A stretch of DNA of 64,000 nt from Porphyra umbilicalis (Eukaryota > Rhodophyta > Bangiophyceae > Bangiales > Bangiaceae). A model generated the notes under the pieces. It was not told where the DNA came from and did no database searches. It was given only the letters and a program-made list of their open reading frames with translations. Positions 12,301 through 22,679 of the stretch are shown here, in pieces. The translations under genes were made by a program, and so were the position numbers. Numbering within the stretch: the first letter of the stretch is position 1; each line of letters starts with the position of its first letter. Location of the stretch: assembly GCA_002049455.2 (NCBI GenBank), contig KV918849.1:186001-250000 (forward strand), read 5' to 3'.

Positions 12301-14600
12301 GGGGAGCTACCTACCGTCAACAGACGTCCCCATGGCGGCATTGGACAGACTCTTCTCCATCCATCCAGCCATCCCTGCCCCTCGTTTGAAATCGCTCCAG
12401 GAACCCAAACGTATGGGACGTGTGCCCGTGTTCTGGTCGGCGTCGCCTTGTAAGCCATGGTGAATAGTGGAAGGCCCTCGGTCAAGGAGGCCATCCGACC
12501 CGTAAACCCACCTTGTGTGGTGTGCAGCACCGAGAAAAGCGACATTGTCTCACCTGGCACGGTCAGGGCCAAACGTAACACCAGCCGTCAGGCCCTCTGC
12601 TTGGGCTGCCAAACGGCGGCGGTCCGCGCGTGACCATAGTATGCCTCAAGTGGGCGCTGGGGCCGTGCCAGACTCTCGCGGGGACGGCCCAGCGGGGTGG
12701 GCGCTGCAGCGCGTATGGACAGCGGGAGCTTTCGTCCACTCCAGTCGAGGAGCCCGCTCGAGCAGGGCATCCTCCAGCGGCCCGCGCATCATGATGCATA
12801 AGAGCGGCTGCGAATATTTCCCATGGCTTACACATTGCTGTTGCAGTGGGCAGGGGGTGTGTTCGTTTCACGTTGCTGTCTAGGGTTGGGCCCTTGGCGA
12901 CATCCCTACGGCTGAGAGACAGCGGCGTTGTGTGTGTCGCTGCCCCCCTTTCCTGATCATGTTCACGAGGCCGATGGGCTTCTCCGAGGCACCATCAAGC
13001 GCCATGCGCTCGCGTGTGGGTCTGACGACAGCCGCGCCTCTCGCGCCAAAAGTCATCGTCACGGGGGAATGGGATTGCATTGGCCTGGAGATTGGGATCC
13101 CGTGGCCCTGCAGGCAATGCAATGCAAGCTGGACAAGGGGCCTGGAGCAAGGCGGTTTGCCCGACGTGGTCGTCTGTCTTGGCCACGACAGCCGGGCAAC
13201 GCGGGGTGCCGTCGGTGGCGGTCATCCTTCGAGGCACACAAAAGGGCCCGTCGGAACTGCCAGCACGACCGTCTCCCATGCATAGCCCGCTTCATCACTT
13301 CTTTAGTCGCCCGTCCCTAACACGAGTGAAATCGTTCCATGATCATCCCCTGATGGGTGGGCATGAATGACGGGGCGGGCCTGCGCTGACAGTGTCCGCG
13401 AATCTGGCGCTTGAGAGGCGCACGAACGAGCTGCAATCTGCGACGTCCCACCCATTTGAACAGCCTCGCCATTGCTGGATTATTGCACCCCGCGCGCGCG
13501 GCTTTGTTCTGACGCGTGCCTCGCAGCTCCTCGGCGTTGCGTTCCTGCATGGCGGGTACGTGCTCGATTTCGAGGTGGTCCCCCTGTCGCTCGGACGGCA
13601 ACGTACGCAGGCCCATTGGACAGGATTGGTGGTCGCCTGTCTCTGCCCGTTTGCACTCGTGCAGAGATGAGGTCCGCTGTCGAGCGAGGGAGCAGCTGTG
13701 TGCTTTTCCACCTCCCATGTGCCGTTTTCCACGCCTCTGTGGCCTGTTGTTGCCGGTGCGACGCACCGCTCACACGGTCACGCACGCCCCGCCACAGCCT
13801 GTGGCGCACCGCCTCGGCTTTGTCGCAGAGGACACTTTTACGCCCCGCTCGATGGAGGGTCCCGCGCCGCACGCCCGACGAGGCGACCGCTTGCGGATTG
13901 GTCGGCACTCGCGCGGCAGTGGGCCAATCCGAGGCGTGGCGGTGCGCGACGGGCCAGCCTCTCTCTCGGGCCCGCCCAATGGTTGAATCGGGTGGCTGGG
14001 AGGGGCCTCGGACACGCGGTGCGGGGAACCCCCTGCCACCGCACCAGAAATCCATGAGCGGCCTACAGAGATGTATGCAGCCTGTGGCAGCTCTTTGGCC
14101 GACGAGGCCCCCTGCCCGATCACCCACACGCATGATGCGTGTGGGTGCGTGGTTGCCTCCATCACGGAGGGCTCTCGCGGGCCCTGCCCCCGCCAGCATT
14201 GCACGCACCGCACCCCCCCTGGAGAGGCCGTCGCGGTGGCCCGCACCCCCCCGACCGAGCGCGCTGCAGCGGTGCTGCACCGTGCGCGCCGACAAGCCAC
14301 ACCCGCGCGTGGCCCCGCAGCTCCATCAGGCCACACCCTCGCCATCCCACTCACGTCCAGAAGGGGCCGACGTTGCCTCATGGAAGAAGGGAGCCGCGGG
14401 GCAGGGTTCAGAGCCGTGTGCCTGTCAAGCGCAAAGGACGGGGAGGGTCACCCCCTCGTGCACGCCCCGTTTATGAGTTTCGACGACGCCGTCGCCTCGT
14501 CCCCACCGAGCCACGACACGTCTCGTATCCGGAGGGTGGGTCAAGTTGGTTGGGGACGGACGCCGCTTGGTGTGTGCGCATCCCGCACTCAGGAGGGCTG
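9327..14600. other. gene-poor stretch with short tandem and inverted repeats
   Basis: No gene is supported. A 24-bp tandem repeat (five units, about 11576-11695, marker CCCCGCGGG) lies in an open frame from the ATG at 11291 to 12463 and would encode repeats ending PPRGLP; the rest of that frame is Pro/Ser-rich and unrecognised. A minus-strand frame around 12580-12012 has protein-like composition but no family resemblance. Positions 14121-14147 form a 13-bp stem around one base. Composition becomes C-rich toward 14.6 kb. Confidence 0.35.
11576..11695. repeat. 24-bp tandem repeat, about five units
   Basis: The core GCGGG recurs at 11581, 11604, 11628, 11652 and 11676, i.e. spacing 23-24 nt. 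The units differ at several positions. A 24-nt period keeps frame, so any protein read through it has an 8-residue repeat. Confidence 0.6.
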
Positions 14601-16750
14601 ACCCTCTTTGAGTTGGTGTCGCTGCTAACCGTTGTGCACGCAACTGCCCCGCCGCGCCTTGCCCGCGCACACCCGCCCGCCCGCCGATCCGTGTCGAGCG
14701 GGTCGCCGACGAGTGCGTGCGTCGGCTCTTGTAGCCCGATTCGCCGACACTCCCCGTCGCAACGTGCCGCACGGTCGCCGCCGCCGCCACAACCGACGGC
14801 AAGCACCGGCGGCTCGGTGCGCCCTCCCCCGCTCACCCCCAAGGACACCCGTGGCGCGGCGGCCCTCGTCCCCAGCCTCACGGGCCACCCCGCCCCGCCT
14901 CTCCCCACCTCCCCCCCTTTCCGCCCGTGCCGCCTGCCCATCGACGCGCCATGTCGTCCCCCCCCCCCGTGTGGCGTCGGTCAAGGGGGTGCGCCTCCCC
15001 CGCCGCTCCTCCGTCGCCCCGTGGTTTGTGCACCCCGCCGGGGCCGCGGGGGGGGCCCCCCCCGGCCCCCACGCGGTCGTCGCGAGCAGCGTTGCCATGA
15101 CGCGGCCGGCGGCTCGGGCGGCCGGCGGCGGCCTCGCCGGCCGCAAGGGCACCTTGTGGCGCAAGCTCCTCCACGCCGTCGCCACGGCGAGCGACGGGTA
15201 CGGCGGCGGCGCACGCGCGGCGCCGCCCGGCACCGCCGACGTTCCCACCGGCGGGCCCCGTAAAGTCCACGTGTCCCGCCGTGGCGGCGGCGGCGGCGGC
15301 GGCGGCGGCCGGCCAACGGCCGCAGGCGACCGCACCTGCCCCGTCGCGGCCGTCTGCGGCCAGGACGTGGGGGTGGCGGAGGCGCCCCTCTCCGCCGTCA
15401 CCTCCGCCTCGTCTGTCGACACGGGCGGCGGGTGCAGCGGCGGGTGCAGCGGCGGCGGGCGCAGCGGCGGCGGCGGCGGCGGCGGCGACGGCGGGTGCAA
15501 GCCCCCCGCGTCGACCCCCCCTCCCCGCACCGCGCGCGCCAAAGAGGAGCGCCCCCTCCCCACGTCCGCGGCGGCCGCCCGGCGGCGGGGACCCCAGAGT
15601 GAGTCGGCGCGGCGCGTCATGGCGCGCGCCCTCTCCTCTGTCACGAGCGACCCCGCCGTCGGGACGAGCGCCGGCGCACCCGCCCCGCCCCGCGGCGGCT
15701 GCGGCGGCGGCGGTGGGGGCGGCGGCGGCCCGCCGGCGGGCCGCCACCCCGCCCGGCGGTCGAGCTCCGCCGTCACCGCCGGCGAGCGGCGGCCGCCCGG
15801 CCGCCCGTCGCGGGATCGGCCGCGGGGCTCCAGCGCGAGCCGCGGGGCGCGGTGGGGCGCCCGGTCGGGGGGGGGGGGCCCGGTGCCCCGCCGCCGTTGG
15901 TCGGGGGCGGCTCGAGTGGCACGTCGGCAGCCTCGTCCGAGGGCGTGGAGGGGCTCTTCCCGGGCGTCCTCGCCCACCTCCCGGCCGCCGGCGGCGGCGG
16001 CGGCACGCCGTCGGCAGAGTACGCGCCCGAGGTCCACAAGCACTTGCGCGGGCGCGACGGGGCGGGCGGCGAGGCGCGCAGGAGGAGGCGCGGCGGCGCC
16101 CCCTCGGCCGAGCCGCCCGTCGGGCGGAGCGCACCCGGCGCGCGGTCGCCGAGGACGGCCGCCCCGCCGGCGGTGGCAGCGGCGGGCGGCGGGCGGGGGC
16201 TCGTCGACTTGTCGGAAATTGGGGTGTTGCCGCCGCCGCCGCCGCCGCCGCCGCCGCGCGCGGCGCCGCCGCGGTCGGCGGCGGGGGGGCGCGCCGACGC
16301 GGCCGACGCGTCCGAGGTCGGCTCTACCATCAGCGTGTCGGCGCGGGGCGGCCAAGCGCGGCGGGGGGGGGGACGCCCATGGGGTCCGCCGTCGGGTTTT
16401 TCCCAGGCCTGCTCCGGTTTTGAGACTGGCGGCGGGGTTGGAGAGGGGTGACGGCGGGGGGGGTTGGGGGGGGGACCCGGCGTTGGCTCCTTGCGCACCC
16501 GTGCTGCTCCTTGTAATGTTGTTTGGCGGTGGTGGGGCGGTTGGGGTGCCGCGCCCACCGTCCACTGCGTTTTGTTCCCTTGCCAGCCGCGCCCCTACCG
16601 GGGCGGGCGGCAGGAGGCGGTCCGAGGCGGCGCGTGTCGGGAAGGACGCCGCCCCCCGCCGCTGGTCCCCGGGCCGGTCTACCGCTGATAAACAGGCCCT
16701 GTCGACGGCTGCAGCACTCCACCCACGTTGGTGGAGCGACTCGCCCGACC
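14601..16750. repeat. GC-only low-complexity island
   Basis: Over 2 kb built almost wholly of CCG/GCC/CGG/GGC-type triplets, C-rich at first and G-rich after about 15250, with runs such as (CCG)n near 16240 and poly-G at 15868. Frames of several hundred codons are open on both strands because stop codons need A and T. They give Ala/Gly/Pro/Arg-rich sequences without domains. It lies downstream of the PsbP gene. Confidence 0.6.
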
Positions 16751-17099
16751 AAGGGGCCCGTTCACGATTGTTCGCGCCTGTCCCGAGCCCGTGTCGCAAA
16801 CGCTGACCGTGTTCCGCCCGCCCCATGACGAGCCGACCGCAGGCAAAGAGCAACACCAGCTCAGCTGGACGCAGAGACCCCGTCACCCCTCTGCCCGAGG
16901 ACACACACGCGCAGCCCGACGAATGCGACCTCCACAGAGCCATAGAAAAGTCGACGAAAACGAGGACAGGATGGATGTTGAGGCTCCTCCTCAGTCCCCC
17001 GGGGTACACGCAACCAGGCCTTCTCCCCAGCCCCACGCCGACCTCGGCACCCACACAGCATCACGGGCAACCCCTCTTCATCCCCCCCCCCCCCCCCCT
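16751..17099. other. intergenic region 3' of the PsbP gene
   Basis: The composition is more balanced than in the island to its left. It ends with a long C tract directly next to the PsbP stop codon. No gene or RNA is seen. Confidence 0.4.
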
Positions 17100-17817
17100 T
17101 TACTTCTGCAGCAGCTTGTACGAGTTGATTGCCGCACGCAGCTCCTTCTCCACCGACGGCCACTCCTCCTCCCGCGCCTGCGCGGTCAGCGTGATGATCC
17201 AGCTCCCCGGCTGCAAACTAAACACCGTCAACAGCCGCCGCGTCGGCCCGTCCTTGATGCGCATCGTGTACTCAAACACGTACGCATTGTCGGCGGGGCG
17301 CTTGTCGACGGCGAGCATTTCGGCGGTGACGCCCTTGCCGCCGCCGCCGAGGATCGTCTTGGCCACATTGTCGACCGACCCAAACGACGTCAGCTGCGTA
17401 AAGTCAGACGACACGCCCGTGGCGACGACCGACAGGTTGGAATCCGAGCCGGACGTGTTGTGCGTGTAGACGGTCAGGCGGCGGCCGCCCGAGATGGCCG
17501 TGTCGGATTTGGCAAAGTCCGCCGCGGGGGGGGGGTGTAGCTAAACCCAATGGCCGTGTCTGTGACCGCCGCTTCGGCCGTGGCGGTGGCGGCGGCGGTG
17601 GCCGCGGGGGTGCGGGGAAGGGCAGCGGCGAGGGCGGCGGCGGCCGCCGCCGCCAGAGTCGACCGGCGGGTGACGCTGCCGTCGCCAACGGCGGGGGGGG
17701 GGAAGCCGCGCATGTCAACGGGCGGGAGGTGGGGGTGGCGGCGGACCGGCGGGCGACGGGGCGGGCGGCGCCTCGCAGGGGCAACGTCGGCAGGAAGGCG
17801 GTGGGTGTAGGTGCCAT
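17100..17817 (-). CDS. PsbP-domain thylakoid lumen protein (two homopolymer frameshifts)
   Basis: PsbP-family proteins act in the thylakoid lumen with photosystem II or its assembly. On the minus strand, the ATG at 17817 opens a basic, Ser/Thr/Ala-rich plastid transit peptide (MAPTPTAFLPTLPLRG). After the first frameshift comes VTRRSTLAAAAAAALAAALP, a twin-arginine leader ending in an Ala-x-Ala-type region, as expected for lumen import by the Tat route. The mature part has TAIGFSYTPP, RRLTVYTHNT, VSSDFTQLTSFGSV, a GVTAEMLAVDKR block, YVFEYT, LLTVFSLQPGSWIITLTAQA and W.S.E..L..AI.SY before the TAA at 17100-17102. The shifts fall at G10 (17693-17702) and G10 (17526-17535), so sequence error is as likely as decay. 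It could be PsbP itself or a PsbP-like/PPD paralogue. The SDR gene lies upstream on the same strand. Confidence 0.75.
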
Positions 17818-18569
17818 GGTGAAAACAGGGGTGGGGCAGGGAAAGCGCAGCGAACAGGAGGCCGAGGAAAAGGGAGATCAGCCACGGTGGGGATAGAGAT
17901 GCAACGCCACAGGGACAACCAAAAGGGCGGCGGACAGCAGCAGCGACAGACCCAGTCGAGGTAGAGGAAGGCAGCGTCGGTGATAGAAGAGTCAGGAACG
18001 TATCGGCGTCAGAGGGACGTGTCTTGACCACCGCCGTCGTGGCCCCCGCAACGGAGCCGTGTGGAAGACGGTGGCCAGAGTCTTCGAAAAGGATGAGCTC
18101 AGCAATGGCCGCAGAGCCGTCGCCCACAGAGCGCATCCGCTGCGGGTGGCCCCACGTGGCCCCCTCCACGGCTGGAGAGCCGCAACCCTGAATCTCGTTT
18201 GATGGAAGCGGATACTTTTGGGCCAATCGTTGGTCGGCGTCAACTGCAAGTCATGCACTCCAGATCACGTGCCGATCGGAGCACCCCACCTTCGTCAAGC
18301 GCAGGACGCCCCATCGTGAACCGCAGCAACATGCGCCGCTGCGCCGGCACCCACGTGGTGTTGGTTTGACGGCGGTGTCGCTCGCACTGCTCGCGCGCTA
18401 CTCACCAGTCTTTGAGATTTGGGGCGCTCCTCCCGCGGTGGCTACTACCGAGTGCCGGCAGTCGTGGCCGCGGTCTCGGGGAGCGGTGCAAGCGATGGAC
18501 CGCACATCCCAAACGCCCAACTGTTTGGCTGTAGCGAGCACTCCCGCTCACCCACCGATGCGTCACCAC
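17818..18569. other. intergenic region between the SDR and PsbP genes
   Basis: About 750 bp between two genes on the same strand, holding the PsbP upstream region and the SDR 3' end. No TATA box, repeat or additional gene is evident. Confidence 0.4.
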
Positions 18570-19704
18570 TCACTCTGAATGCTTCTCCCCCCCCTCTTCT
18601 TCCTTCTTCTTCTCTCCCCCGTCCTCTGACATCGGCGCGGACATGGCAGCCGTTGCCGCCGCTACGCCCGCCCCGTCGAGGTCCACGTACTTGGTACGCA
18701 GGAGCTCGGCGCTCCCCTCGTGTGTCATGTACCGCAGCGCTGGCGTCGGGTCGGTGACGGCACGGAGGAAAAAGGCCGCACACTCGTCCGCCGACTGCAT
18801 GGATTCCATCATGGAGCGGACGGTTTTGGCCTCAAACGCAGCGCAGATGGGCGCAAGGTCCCCGGGGGGAGACCGCTTCATTTGGATGCGGGCGGCAACG
18901 TTGGTGGCAACGGGGCCGGGTTCGACCTGCACGAGGAGTTGAACCAGAAGGGCAAACATCAGAGGAGCAGGGCACCCAATCGAGACTCCACGTTAGAAGG
19001 ATACTCAACTGGGACCACGAGTGCGAGGTGCGCAGAAAGAAAATTTGCTCCTTGAGGAGAGAGAACGTAGAGAGCGGGGCAACATTGCATCCCAAGCACT
19101 CCACGCGCTCCGTCATCCCTATGGGAACAGGCCACCAACGCCGCAAGCGTACGACAATAAAGTGCACGCCCAGTGCCTTGTACTCGGCCGCGCAGCACTC
19201 CCAAAACCCCTCCATCGCAAACTTGGACGCCGCGTACGGCCCGTAAAAGGGCAGCCCGATCAGCCCGGCGACGCTCGACACGCCAATCACGCGGCCGGCA
19301 CCGCGGCGGCGCATCGCCGGCACGACCGCCTTGACAACACGAAGGGCGCCGAAAAAGTTGACATTCATACACGACGACACGTCTTCTACCGTCGCGTCTT
19401 CTACGTTCATGATGACGCCGTAGCCGGCGCAGGCGACGGCCACGTCGACGCGGTCGCCCGTGGCGGCAAGCACCGAAGCAACGGCCGACGCGACGCTCGC
19501 GTCGCTGCCCACGTCCATCCGCAGCACGTGCACGGCGGCGGCGGCCGGGAGCGGCGCCGACGCCACCGCTGCGAGCAGCTCGTCGGGGGCGGCGGCGTCG
19601 CGCATCCCAGCGTGCACGACGTGGCCGGCGCGCGCGAGCGCGACGGTCACGGCCAGGCCAATGCCGCTGTTGGCGCCCGTGACGATGGCAATCGGGGGGT
19701 CCAT
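18570..19704 (-). CDS. classical short-chain dehydrogenase/reductase (17beta-HSD1/RDH8-like), two exons
   Basis: An NAD(P)(H)-dependent oxidoreductase with a Rossmann fold; substrate unknown. The ATG at 19704 begins MDPPIAIVTGANSGIG with cofactor motif TGxxxGIG at residues 9-16. Further motifs are MDV (63-65), ACAGYG (91-96, the NAG position), MNVNFFGA (113-120), VSS (142-144) and Y157-AAS-K161, the catalytic Ser-Tyr-Lys set. Exon 1 (19704-19153) is exactly 184 codons. A 226-nt intron follows, and exon 2 (18926-18570) continues VEPGPVATN, the usual PG motif after the active site, to a TGA. Total about 302 aa, normal for the family apart from a charged Glu/Lys tail. The YAASKFAMEGF context is typical of the 17beta-HSD1/retinol dehydrogenase branch. 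All key residues are present, so it looks functional. Confidence 0.88.
18927..19152 (-). other. phase-0 GT-AG intron of the SDR gene
   Basis: On the minus strand the donor is GTACGC after a GTC codon, and the acceptor is CGTGCAG before GTCGAACCC. Removing 226 nt joins HFIV to VEPGPV in frame, restoring the expected SDR motif. Reading through the intron gives unrelated sequence. Confidence 0.85.
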
Positions 19705-20035
19705 GGCATTCAGAGCGGCAAAGGGGGGGAAGGGGGGGAGGAGGGGGGGGAAGGGGGTTGTGTGGGAAGCGAGGGAAAGGCAGGCGGGCGCACGGAGGAA
19801 TAGTTCCAATGAGTTCAAGGGTATAGAACTCGGGCCCCACGAGTTCCAGGGTTTCCAGGCCATCTGGGAGGGGGTCCCGGCGCGAGTTCCAGGGTTTCTA
19901 GCCCATCTGGGGGGGGTGGTCTCATGAGCGGCTCCTGGCCGATCGTGGGCGCTGGCGGGCGATCGTCGTCGATCGTGGCCCTGACTAAAGAATGAAACTC
20001 CATTTCTCATACTACTTTTCGACACCTCCATTTTC
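19705..20035. promoter_or_regulatory. upstream region of the SDR gene with a two-unit direct repeat
   Basis: Just upstream of the SDR ATG is a G-rich stretch (19728-19760 on the plus strand). Further up are two copies of a GAGTTCCAGGGTTTC block followed by CCATCTGGG, at about 19840-19870 and 19885-19912, roughly 46 nt apart. Their position suggests a promoter or 5' UTR element; no function is shown. Confidence 0.35.
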
Positions 20036-20099
20036 TTGCTGGCCCGGTCTGCCCCCCATCCCCCAGGCCAGCTGCTGGGCACCAGCGCCCCCGCAGCTG

Positions 20100-20900
20100 G
20101 CCTCCGCCCCCGCCGCAGGCCACCCCCCCCGCCGCCGGCCGCCGCCCCCGCCGCCGCCGCCGCCACTGCCTCCGTCACGCCGGCCCCGGGCGCCCGCTCG
20201 TCGCCGTCGCGCTGCGGTGCGGCTTTTCGTCTCGACCTCCCGCTCCCTGATGCCACACCGCCCCCGCTCCCCACTGCCGCATCTCCCCTTCTTTTCCGGT
20301 GCAACCGGACGTCGGGGCCGCGGCCGGTTCCCCGGCCGGGTGTGGGCGGCGGCGCTCTGTTGCTGCGCTGGCGGCTGGCGGCTCCCCTGTCCCCCGCCTC
20401 CTCCCCTCGCCCCTCCGTCCCATTTAGTTCTTCCGCCCGCTCCCCCCCCCCCCCCCCCCCGGCACCGGGGCGGCTGCCAACCGTGGCTGCCACGGGCGGG
20501 GGCGGGCGGCGGCGCGCTCCTGCTTGGCTCGCGTCCGGCGGCACCCTGCTACGTCGTCTCCTTCCCGCATCCCTTCGGCCCGACCTGTTTTTCCTCCCGC
20601 TCCCCCGCCCCCCCCCCCGGCACCGGGGCAGCCGCCGGCCGCGATCGCCCCGGCCGGGAGCGGGTGGTGGCGCGCCGCTGCTGGGCTGGCGGCTGGTGGC
20701 TCCCCGCTCCCCGCGCCCCCGCCGCCTCTGTCGCCCCGCTTGCCTTCCTGCTGCTTTTTCCGCCCCCCCCCCCCCCCGCGGCACCGGGGCGCCCGCCGGC
20801 TGCGGCTGCCATCGATGGGGGCGTGCGGTGGCGCGCTGCTGCTGCACTGGCAGCTGTCGCTCTCCGCTCCCCCACCACTTTGCGCCTGCCGGTCGGGATC
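20100..20900. repeat. degenerate ~160-bp tandem repeat, C-rich
   Basis: The marker GGCACCGGGG recurs at 20461, 20619 and 20780 (spacing 158 and 161). Each copy is preceded by a poly-C run and followed by GCTGC/GGCTGGCGGCT-like sequence and a Ser/Pro-codon-rich part. A more diverged copy may lie near 20300. Open frames across it are compositional. Confidence 0.55.
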
Positions 20901-20941
20901 CTCTACCGCTGTGGCGCGGTCACTCCCTTCATTGAGCGGCC

Positions 20942-22532
20942 ATGGCGTCCCCGCTGGGCTCGTGTGCTACCGGGGTTTCCCGGTCGGGCCCGTCACCGCC
21001 GCGCCAGCAGCGTTTCTTTTCAACATCTGGCTCGTCTGTACGCGTGCGGCCGCCCCCTTCATTGCGCGGTGGAGATCCCATGTCGCTCGGCGCAATGCAT
21101 TGTGTAATGGTGACGGCGGAGAAGCCGGTGGAGTACACCGGCGTGTGGTCCTCGACGGATAACACGGTGGAAGGGCTGTCTATGGGGGGCAAAGGCGAAG
21201 GCTCAAGCGGCGCTGCAGTGCCTGATATGGGACAGCGGAGACGTGGCGGCGTGCACGGCCAGGGGGGTCGCCGAAAGGGGACCGGTCACAACACCCTGAA
21301 CAAGCTCGAGGACGGCTACGTGCGCGCCCTGGCGTTGACGCTGTCCGATTACGGGCTCGACCGCTGGATCTCCGTGTACTTCCCGGGTTCCATCCTGCCG
21401 TACTACACGTCCGCGCTCGAGACGTTTGTGCAAGGGGCGCGCGACAGCGCCTTTTGTGGGGAGGTGTGTCCCATGGAGGTATTTGTCGGCGCCGCCTCAC
21501 GGTTCAACAAGCAGGATCAACCCAAGGCGGGCAACCGGGAGGTCGTGAGCTGCTGGGTCGCATCGCGCGGCAACATTGTGTGCACGTGCATGGGGAGCAC
21601 CAAGTACGAGGCCGGCTTGGAGCCCCAGGCGGCCACCGTCCCGCACGCGCGGTGCGCGCACGCTTCCGCGGTCCTAGGCGCCGTTACCACCCTCGCGGAC
21701 GCTTTGGGTGAGCCGCCCCGGTCGCTGCTCATGCACTCTGGGGAGCGCTTCCACGAGGTGGGCGCCCGGTCAGCCGTGTCGGTCGGTCGCGCAAAGGCGC
21801 TGGCCGGGTGCAAGACGACATTCCTCGACGAGATCGAGGTATACGACACGGGCGGCCTGCCGGTCGCGATTGTTGTGTCTGGCACGGGGCTGCGGCGAGT
21901 GCCGGCGCCGACCAAGTGCGCGCGCAAGGCAACGCTACTGCGACTCATCCCGGGCAACGTCGTGCTCCCACGTCCTGCAGACGCGGGCGCTGCGGCAGAG
22001 CGACGCTGCGCGGCGGCCGACACGCGCCCCTGCTCGGGCGGGGGACTCAAAGCCACGATACACCTCCGTGTCGCAGCAGCTTATATCCCCTTTAAACTGC
22101 AAGTGGAGCATCCTCGTGGACGTGGATGTTTTTGATCACGCACGGCGGCAGCAGCCGTACACCATCCCGGCCCCCACGCACTGCGGCAAGTGTGGGGCGG
22201 CGAGGGGCGCCGCCGACTCCAAGCCGGCGCCAGAGGGCACGATGCTGTCGCACATGGGCTTTGGAACCATGATACTGGACGGCTACAAGTGCACCAGCTG
22301 CAGGGTGTGGGTGTGTGCGGACGGCCGGAAGGAGGGCATCGTGATTTTGTCGCCCACCACGGCGGCGACGGCGTCGTCGGTCGTGCCCAACGTGACTCTT
22401 TGGTTCCTCATGGGGGACACAATGGTGACACAATATGACAGAGTGTCGCCAGAGAGTCGCGCAGGGAGGCTAAATGTGTCGCAGACGGTAACACCACGGG
22501 AGCACTTCAGCGGCGGATATGCATCCGGATAG
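20942..22532 (+). pseudogene. KDZ-like transposase, 5' part with SWIM-like zinc motif
   Basis: From the ATG at 20942 one frame runs to about 22010 and carries REVVSCWVASRGNIVCTCMG followed by ARCAHASAV. This CxC...C.H arrangement resembles the SWIM/CxC zinc modules of Kyakuja-Dileera-Zisupton transposases and the related HMGXB3 proteins. Near 22010-22130 sense passes to a second frame (an intron or frameshift) with HCGKCGAARG, YKCTSCRVWVC and SPTTAATASSVVPNVTLWF, ending in a TAG at 22530-22532. The order SWIM-like motif, then paired cysteines, continues logically in the block at 25598-27215 on the same strand. I therefore read the two as halves of one gene split by ~3 kb of other repeats. The family call comes from recalled motif layout and is moderate. 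Confidence 0.5.
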
Positions 22533-22679
22533 CTAACCGGTTTGTTCGGTCTCTCGCATAATCTGTGCAAAATATTTTCTACTGATTTTGGGCATATGCT
22601 TCAGTACTATTTGGCGGATGCAGATTTGTTGATCCAATTTAGTGCCAATCAAAGACTGACACGCGACCAACAACACCAG

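Noticed and set aside
12012-12581. Minus-strand frame with protein-like composition (MSLFSVLHTTQGGFTG)
   Set aside because: No family resemblance, a non-ATG opening, and overlap with equally open plus-strand frames. Not enough to call a gene.
14625-17054. 809-codon minus-strand and 724-codon plus-strand frames
   Set aside because: The same compositional artefact in the 14.6-16.8 kb island. The minus frame also runs into the PsbP 3' region in the wrong frame.
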